A stretch of 64,000 nt of DNA from an uncultured Caldilinea sp. (GTDB lineage Bacteria; Chloroflexota; Anaerolineae; Caldilineales; Caldilineaceae): assembly GCF_937128415.1 (NCBI RefSeq), contig NZ_CAKZMJ010000027.1, positions 110,045-174,044 of the forward strand, written 5' to 3'. The translations under genes and the position numbers were made by a program. Every line of letters begins with the position of its first letter. Position 1 is the stretch's first letter. Below, piece after piece: positions 47,502 to 64,000 of the stretch. A model generated the notes under the pieces. That model did not search any database and was not told where the DNA came from. It was given only the letters and a program-made list of their open reading frames with translations.

Positions 47502-48126
47502 TCATTGCCGCACCAGATAGGAGATGTCGGCGGCGATGTCGGCTTTGGGCGCGTCGTGGGCGAAAATCTCGCGCAGGTTGTTCTGTTTATCGATCACATA
47601 GACAAACGCCGTGTGATCCACCAGGTAGTCGGCTGCGCTTTGGGAGGCGACCGCCGTATTCTTTTCGGCGTATACGCCGTAGTCTTTTTTGACGCGCGTT
47701 AATTCGCCCTCAGGGATGTAAACGCCGTAAAAAGCTGGATTGAATGCGCCCACATAGGCGGCCAATCGCTCGGGCGTATCTCGCTCCGGGTCCACCGTGA
47801 TAAAGATGAACGCCGTCTGTGCGCGCTCCTCCTCCTTAAGCATCTCGTAGACGCCTTTCATGTTGGCCAGCGTCAGTGGACAGACGTCTGGGCAAAAGGT
47901 GTACCCAAAGAACACCACCTTGACGCGGCCTTGCAAATCGGCGAGATCGAAAGGTGTGTTGTCCTGTTTGACGCCTTGAATCGGAGGCGCCGGAATCACC
48001 GGATTGTAGGGGGTGCCGCGCAATTTATATTCCTGTGCGCAAGCGCTGACGCCGAAGGACAAAATCAGCAGGATAGACCAGATAACCAGACGAAATTTGC
48101 AGGACTGACCTGAAGCGCCCGAAGCT

Positions 48127-48146
<20 letters not shown>
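47502..48146 (-). CDS. SCO1/SenC copper chaperone lipoprotein
   Basis: A 214-residue protein with a lipoprotein signal (LILSFGVSAC, lipid-modified C36) and a thioredoxin-fold SCO domain. The copper ligands are present: C85 and C89 in FCPDVCP and H178 in VDHTAFVY. SCO proteins deliver copper to the CuA site of cytochrome c oxidase. ATG 48146 is chosen as the codon followed by a Ser/Lys-rich leader; it overlaps the upstream gene by 20 bp, so the two are coupled. The next gene downstream encodes a c-type haem protein. Confidence 0.93.
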
Positions 48147-48789
<643 letters not shown>

Positions 48790-48831
48790 CGTCCACCCTG
48801 CTTTCGAGACCGAATCAATGGCTTCACTATA

Positions 48832-53017
<4,186 letters not shown>

Positions 53018-53038
53018 AGGCGTATTCTCGTTGTTCTC

Positions 53039-53614
53039 TCAAATTCCTCGACGATGGACGCGTGCTGTCACAACGATGCGGTCGTAATGAAAGGGCAACG
53101 GCGCCAGCTCGGCGCTCTCATGCCATTGGCCGAAGAGGGGGTCTCCCGGCCGCAAAATGAGCCTCCGAAAACGCCAGATGGTCACATCGGTCGTCTGCCC
53201 GACGCCGCCCCTGAAATCGTCCTCGACGACGCCCACCACTCGACCGACGCCGGCGAGGTGGCGCGTCTCCCATGCACCGTAGGGGAGGCGACCGTCAGCC
53301 TGAGGGGCGCAGGTCACGCGCAGAGGCGCGACGCCGCAGTCGATGGTCAGCACGCCGGTCTGTTCATCCTCTTCCGTCAACAGCTCCGCTTCGATGATCT
53401 GACCGGAGAAGGCGAACCATGCCGGGCCAACGTTGACGAAGCGCGGCGGCAACGGCTCTTTTTGCACCGTATACCAGCCCTCGGCGGAGACGTCCGGCAG
53501 CAGCACGCCGGCGTCGAGCACGACGCTCAACGGCTGTCCCTGGCGCAGGCCGGGAAAGCCTATCCGCTCGTATTGGCTTGCAGTCAGCTCAAACTCAATC
53601 TCCGGCAGCGGCAT
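53039..53614 (-). CDS. Unknown protein within acyl-CoA carboxylase operon
   Basis: A 191-residue soluble protein with no family I recognise. Predicted mostly beta (ELTASQYERIGFPGLRQGQPLSVVLDAG; WFAFSGQIIEAELL; GVLTIDCGVAPLRVTC), with no signal or helix. It starts only 12 bp after the carboxyltransferase stop (53627) and ends 22 bp before the biotin carboxylase start (53017), so the three are co-transcribed. Its position suggests an accessory role for the carboxylase, but this is inference. Confidence 0.72.
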   Translation of the reverse strand: MPLPEIEFELTASQYERIGFPGLRQGQPLSVVLDAGVLLPDVSAEGWYTVQKEPLPPRFVNVGPAWFAFSGQIIEAELLTEEDEQTGVLTIDCGVAPLRVTCAPQADGRLPYGAWETRHLAGVGRVVGVVEDDFRGGVGQTTDVTIWRFRRLILRPGDPLFGQWHESAELAPLPFHYDRIVVTARVHRRGI

Positions 53615-53626
53615 AGAGCGCCCACC

Positions 53627-55189
<1,563 letters not shown>

Positions 55190-55283
55190 GTGCCTACCTT
55201 TGTCCTCCAAAGATGTGTTAAGCCCTCAGACGGGATGGCTTGATTTTCGTGTAAAACAGATGCTGGCCCTCCGATGCGCGACG

Positions 55284-56342
55284 TTACGCATTCGTCGGCG
55301 CTGGGTTCACCTCGATTACAATCTTACCAAACATCTCCCCATTGATAAGACGTTCCATCGCCTGTTGAAATCGTTCGATCGGAAATACGCTGTCGATGAT
55401 CGGACGGAGCTTTCCCTGGAACACCAGCGGCATGACCGTCAGGTAATCCTCTTGCGTTCCCATCGTGCTGCCAATGATGCTGAGATGCCGGGCAAAGATC
55501 AGATTAACCGGCGTTTCGGCCTGGTAGCCGCTGGTGCCGCCGACGGTCACCAGCCGCCCGCCCGGGCGAAGGGAGCGCAGACTTTCGACCCAGGTGGCCT
55601 GCCCCACGTTGTCCACCACCATGTCGACGCCTGCGCGATCGGTGGCCTCATGGATCGCTCTTGACCAGGATGGCGTCTCGCTGCGGTCGATCGTCCAGTC
55701 GGCGCCGAGCGAGCGGGCGCGCGCGGCCTTGTCTGCGTTGCCGGCAATCACATAGACAGACGCGCCTGCAAGTTTGGCGATTTGGATCGAGGCCGTGTTG
55801 ACGCCGCCGCCGGCGCCCACCACCAGCACCCGCTCTCCCGCTCGCAGCCGACCGGCTGTGATCAGATTATGCCACGCCGTAACATAGACCAGCGAAGCCG
55901 CCGCCGCCAGACGCATATCAAACCCCTCCGGCACCGCAATCAAGTTCCGCGCCGGCAGCGCCACGTAGTCCGCGCAGGCGCCGCGGATGTGTTCGCCGAG
56001 CAAATGGGCACTGCGACAATGATTCTGACGACCGGCAAGACAGGCGCGGCAGCGGCCACACCACACCAGCGGATTCGCCGTCACCCGCTGGCCGACTCGC
56101 CACTCGTGCACCTGATCGCCGACGGCGACGATTTCACCGCTGAAATCGCTGCAGGGGATGTGCGGCCATTGCAGGTTCAACCCTTTCCATCCGATCCGCA
56201 CAAAATTGTCGAGCCGATTCAACGCGGCGTAGTGCACCTTCACTACCACGCCGTCAGGCGCAAGTTCTGGCTCCGGAACAGCGTCGCTGAGGCGATACAC
56301 GGTTGGCGATGGATCATGACGCTCGAAGATGATTGCTCGCAT
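55284..56342 (-). CDS. Zinc-binding alcohol dehydrogenase/quinone oxidoreductase (MDR family)
   Basis: A 352-residue MDR protein. The N-terminus lacks the first catalytic-zinc Cys of classical ADHs (YAALNRLDNFVR), while HIPCSDFSGEIVAVGDQV and the Cys-rich structural zinc loop (WCGRCRACLAGRQNHC) are present; the nucleotide loop is VVGAGGGVNTASIQIA. Such enzymes reduce enones or enoyl-CoAs, so a link with acyl-CoA metabolism beside the carboxylase is possible (inference). It precedes the carboxyltransferase gene by about 95 bp. Confidence 0.86.
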   Translation of the reverse strand: MRAIIFERHDPSPTVYRLSDAVPEPELAPDGVVVKVHYAALNRLDNFVRIGWKGLNLQWPHIPCSDFSGEIVAVGDQVHEWRVGQRVTANPLVWCGRCRACLAGRQNHCRSAHLLGEHIRGACADYVALPARNLIAVPEGFDMRLAAAASLVYVTAWHNLITAGRLRAGERVLVVGAGGGVNTASIQIAKLAGASVYVIAGNADKAARARSLGADWTIDRSETPSWSRAIHEATDRAGVDMVVDNVGQATWVESLRSLRPGGRLVTVGGTSGYQAETPVNLIFARHLSIIGSTMGTQEDYLTVMPLVFQGKLRPIIDSVFPIERFQQAMERLINGEMFGKIVIEVNPAPTNA

Positions 56343-56345
56343 AGG

Positions 56346-56807
56346 TCACCGGGCGCTAAAGAGTACAATCAAGGTCGCCACCAAAGCGCCAACCAGCATG
56401 CAAAAGCCCAAAAACGCCGCCGAAATTACGATCAAGGCGCAGCTCATTGCGATATTGGCCGTCGCTGCCCTGTCGCCGGTCAGCGCCGTCAGTCCGGCGC
56501 CCGTCGCCCCTAATCCGGCGCTTGCACAGAGAACGGCGACAAAAACGCTGGCCGGAAGGTCCCATTGAAGAACAATATATGTAATATAGAGACCGATCAC
56601 GCCTCCTGCCACGCCAGCAGCCGCACTGATAAAAATGATCGGCAGAGATGGACCCGAGTCGTCGAATCCCTCTAGGATGTCCTCGTACGGGAAATCTGCG
56701 TCCGTGTCATCTGGGGAAGCGCGAACAGAAAATTGTCGAAACAAAATGGCTCCTGCACGCCTTCGTTGCCAGATCGGCCCTCCGCTTTGAGCCGTTGACA
56801 ACGCCAT
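56346..56807 (-). CDS. Small membrane protein, unknown
   Basis: A protein of up to 162 residues with an acidic N-terminal region and three hydrophobic helices (LPIIFISAAAGVAGGVIGLYI; SVFVAVLCASAGLGATGAGL; CALIVISAAFLGFCMLVGAL). No family recognised. The start is uncertain: GTG 56834 and ATG 56807 lie inside the predicted promoter, and TTG 56744 follows CAGGAG with a 5-base gap and would give 132 residues. It ends 3 bp before the MDR gene and may be co-transcribed with it. Confidence 0.55.
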   Translation of the reverse strand: MALSTAQSGGPIWQRRRAGAILFRQFSVRASPDDTDADFPYEDILEGFDDSGPSLPIIFISAAAGVAGGVIGLYITYIVLQWDLPASVFVAVLCASAGLGATGAGLTALTGDRAATANIAMSCALIVISAAFLGFCMLVGALVATLIVLFSAR

Positions 56808-56834
56808 TGTACCTGATTGAACAATCTCCACCAA
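56806..56834 (-). promoter_or_regulatory. Promoter of the small membrane protein gene
   Basis: On the minus strand TTGGTG (56834-56829), 17 bases, TACAAT (56811-56806). Transcription would start near 56799, so upstream start codons in this frame could not be used. Confidence 0.5.
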
Positions 56835-56969
56835 AGCAACACCGATGCTAAGATAAATAACCGTTTGACGCCGCGACGCTCGTCATGTAATCTGTGACTT
56901 GATAAGGGTTTTTATACTCGATCCATTTCAGGACTCAAAGAGCAAAAATCGCAAAAAACGCCTGGAACT

Positions 56970-57815
<846 letters not shown>

Positions 57816-57844
57816 AAGCCCATTCTTCTCCACCGTTTCCATTG

Positions 57845-60132
<2,288 letters not shown>

Positions 60133-60136
<4 letters not shown>

Positions 60137-61706
60137 GTAAATCGCAACGACGAATTTTTCTGCTGGCGTTGACCCTGTTTGCTTTCGCCTGGCGAGTCGT
60201 CCGGCTCGATTTTCAGAGTCTCTGGCGCGATGAGGTGGACGCTATCTACTTTGCGGTGCGTCCTCTTCAGGAGACGTTGAGCATGTTTGTGCAGGCTGCG
60301 CAGAACGGCCCCCTCTATTTTATTGCACTCCGCCCCTGGTTTGCGATGGTGGGCGCTTCGGAGTTTGCACTGCGCTTTCCATCGGCCATGGCGGGGACGC
60401 TGAGCGTGCTTTTCGTCTGGCATGTGGGCCGGCGCCTCCTCCCGCAGGCGTCGCCGGAACAGGCGTCCACGCCTGCGCCCTGGTTGAGCGTCGCCGCCGT
60501 CGGCGCCTTGCTTTTCGCATTCAACCCCTATCAGGTTTGGTACGGGCAGGAGGGCAAGATGTACGCCACGGTCACGCTGCTGGCGTTGCTCTCTAGCTGG
60601 CTCTGGCTGCGAGGGATTGAAGAAGGAGGCTGGCGCTATTGGCTAGGCTATCTGGCTGCGGTCAGCGCGGCGATGTATGTGCACCTGCTGATGGTGTTGC
60701 TGATTCCGCTCCATCTGACCTGGTTTGCCATTGCCTGGCCGCTCGCCCGCCGGCGGTGGCGCGGCTATGGGCTGGCGCTGGCCGGGTTGACGCTGCCCTA
60801 TTTGCCGATGGTCTGGTGGCACTGGATGATGCTGACTTCGCCGGAGAAGCTCTCCGGTTTCAACTTTACGCCGTTGGATGCGGTTCTGCGTTCGCTTGCC
60901 CTCAGCCACGCTCGGGGCTTCATCACCACGACGCCGCTCTTCTGGCTGGCGCCCGTCTATTTCTTGCTGGGCGCCGGCGCACTGTTCGGCGCGACCGCCA
61001 TCGGCGAGCGTTTCTCTGCGCGCAGCCCCTCCCTTTCGCCGCTACGGCGAGCGCTTCTCCTGCTGAGCTGGCTGCTTGCACCTATCGCATTCATCTATCT
61101 GATCAGCTTGCGCCAGCCCGTCTTCACCGAGCGCTATGTGATCTGGATCGGACCGGCGGCGATGCTCTGCATGGCGCTCGGCCTGCGCGTGCTGATGAAC
61201 AACAGCGGACGGCTGGCGCTTCCTCTTGCGGCGATCTTTCTCATCTATGTGCTCGGATTGTGGGGCCATCTGGGCTGGCAACAAAAGACTCTGGTGATCA
61301 AATTCGACCTGCGCGGCGCTATTCAATATGTCTACGCGCACCGCAGCCCGGATGACCTGCTCATCCTGCAGATCCCCCATCAGGAGTGGGCCTATCGTTA
61401 CTACACCAGCGACTTCGATTCTGATCCTTTTGCAGGCGGAGACGAACGGCTCGGCCGTTGGGGGCGCGGGCCGTACACGAACTGGGGCCGCCCGGACGAC
61501 ATCGAATGGGCGGAGGTCGATCGGTACATGCGCAGCATGACCGCCGGTTCGGATGAAATTTGGGTCTTGCTCAGCGAAGCGTCGATGTGGGACAATCGAC
61601 GTCTGATGGATCGCTGGTTGCAGGCTCACGCCACCCTTGAGGAGCAGCGAGCTTTTCCAGGGGTGACTGTGCAGCGCTATCGTTTGAATCAAACGCAGGG
61701 GAAGCC

Positions 61707-61710
<4 letters not shown>
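60133..61710 (+). CDS. GT39-like membrane glycosyltransferase
   Basis: A 525-residue multi-pass protein of the PMT/ArnT (GT-C fold) type. An N-terminal helix (IFLLALTLFAFAW) is followed by the catalytic extracytoplasmic acidic motif WRDEVDAIYF, then about ten helices (for example YWLGYLAAVSAAMYVHLLMVL and AALLLLSWLL). The C-terminal region is soluble. It transfers a sugar from a polyprenyl-phosphate donor to an acceptor outside the membrane. ATGA overlap with the surface protein gene suggests that the protein may be its target (inference). Confidence 0.85.
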
Positions 61711-63502
<1,792 letters not shown>

Positions 63503-63557
63503 GACTAAGCGACGCGCTTCATTTCGATAAAAATCAGGAAAAGGCCCTCACCCCCGG

Positions 63558-63583
63558 CCCCTCTCCCAATCCTGGGAGAGGGG
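63558..63583. repeat. Copy of the palindromic repeat before the transposase
   Basis: CCCCTCTCCCA, loop ATCC, TGGGAGAGGGG: the same palindrome as at 12.6-12.9 and 22.3 kb, preceded by CCCTCACCCCCGG (the complement of the common arm). It lies 55 bases after the kinase stop, on the side of the transposase C-terminus. It could serve as a terminator of the preceding run. Confidence 0.85.
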
Positions 63584-63625
63584 TGAAACACGTAGGTTCT
63601 CTCGTGAAAGTCAAGAGAGCAAGAT

Positions 63626-64000
63626 TCAAGGAACAGGTTTGAGAGCGGTCTGGAAAGGTTGAGCGGAGCGAAAGACCGCCCATGCCCACACCAGAATCTT
63701 GCGAGCCGCTGCGACAAGAGCCACCTTTTTGGGTTTGTGACGAGCGATGAGAGAACGATAGAAGTGACCAAGGGGGTTGTGGCCTGAGACGCCGCCGAAG
63801 GCGGCCATGTAAAGCAAAGTGCGCATCGACTTATCTCCTTTTTTGGAAATAGAGGGAGGGCGATACACCGAAGAGATGCTGCGATGGGGGACAGGGTCGA
63901 GGCCGAGAAAGGCGACGAATTGTTTGGCGGTTCCCTGCGCAGCGGTGAGGGCGTAGAAGCGATAAAGCAGCACCAGCAGCCGCAAAACGCTGCGTGCGCC
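63626..64000 (-). mobile_element. IS110-family transposase, C-terminal part (5' end outside window)
   Basis: The minus-strand frame is open to the right edge of the window; the last about 125 residues are present. They match the transposase IS116/IS110/IS902 domain: FVAFLGLDPVPHRS, SKKGDKSMRTLLYMAAF, HNPLGHFYRSLIARHKPKKVALVAAARKILVWAWAVF. The catalytic DEDD domain at the N-terminus is not seen. No obvious terminal inverted repeat or target duplication can be checked from here. IS110 elements encode a structured bridge RNA in a flanking non-coding segment (established knowledge); only about 120 bases lie between this end and the kinase gene. Confidence 0.88.

Overview
The window is about 64 kb of GC-rich bacterial chromosome. 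The gene families (a DnaG zinc finger with a CX3C second half, type I-beta DAHP synthases, surface proteins with Thr-Pro-rich 'TPTPT' stalks, SorC-controlled sugar clusters, REP-like repeats) suggest a Chloroflexota bacterium, perhaps of the Caldilinea/Anaerolineae type. That is inference from family resemblance; no rRNA gene is present to confirm it. Both ends are cut: recO runs off the left edge and an IS110-type transposase runs off the right edge.

Layout. 0-13 kb is housekeeping: recO (partial), a Nudix hydrolase fused to a zinc ribbon, hisD, hisC, a PH-domain membrane protein, hisB, murQ, a phasin-like coiled-coil protein, a GT4 glycosyltransferase, an SCP2-like protein, and dnaG-rpoD behind a perfect-consensus sigma-70 promoter. 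A 650-bp block of palindromic repeats follows. 13-24.3 kb is a carbohydrate or polyol catabolic cluster on the + strand: SorC-type regulator, Zn dehydrogenase, a ribulose-phosphate-3-epimerase-like protein with altered metal ligands, a Gfo/Idh/MocA dehydrogenase, a complete sugar ABC importer without its ATPase, a GMC oxidoreductase, a GlcG-like protein, a ROK kinase and a SnoaL-like protein. tRNA-Asn (minus strand) ends this section.

24.7-34.4 kb holds envelope and redox genes: an alpha/beta-hydrolase-like protein, a Yip1-like protein and a Wzz-type chain-length protein (all minus), then a second Zn dehydrogenase, a CapA-like protein, a DsbA-like thioredoxin, a DsbB fused to cytochrome c, and a Thr-Pro-rich surface protein. 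34.4-39.9 kb holds pth, mfd and a convergent PfkB kinase. 40-45 kb is an aromatic amino acid operon: aroH, pheA, two tandem DAHP synthases and tyrA. It is preceded by an apparent attenuator whose leader peptide is packed with Phe and Tyr codons; this is the most interesting regulatory feature I found.

45-56.8 kb is mostly minus strand: thpR, a surface protein with FGNP repeats, a c-type haem protein, SCO1, a thioredoxin-like protein, a membrane phosphodiesterase, and a biotin-dependent acyl-CoA carboxylase (carrier, biotin carboxylase, carboxyltransferase) with an unknown 191-residue protein embedded between its subunit genes. The biotin ligase gene birA is divergent just to the right. From 57.8 kb a tightly overlapping + strand run encodes a giant repeat surface protein, a GT39-like glycosyltransferase, a patatin and a PfkB kinase, ending at the IS110 fragment.
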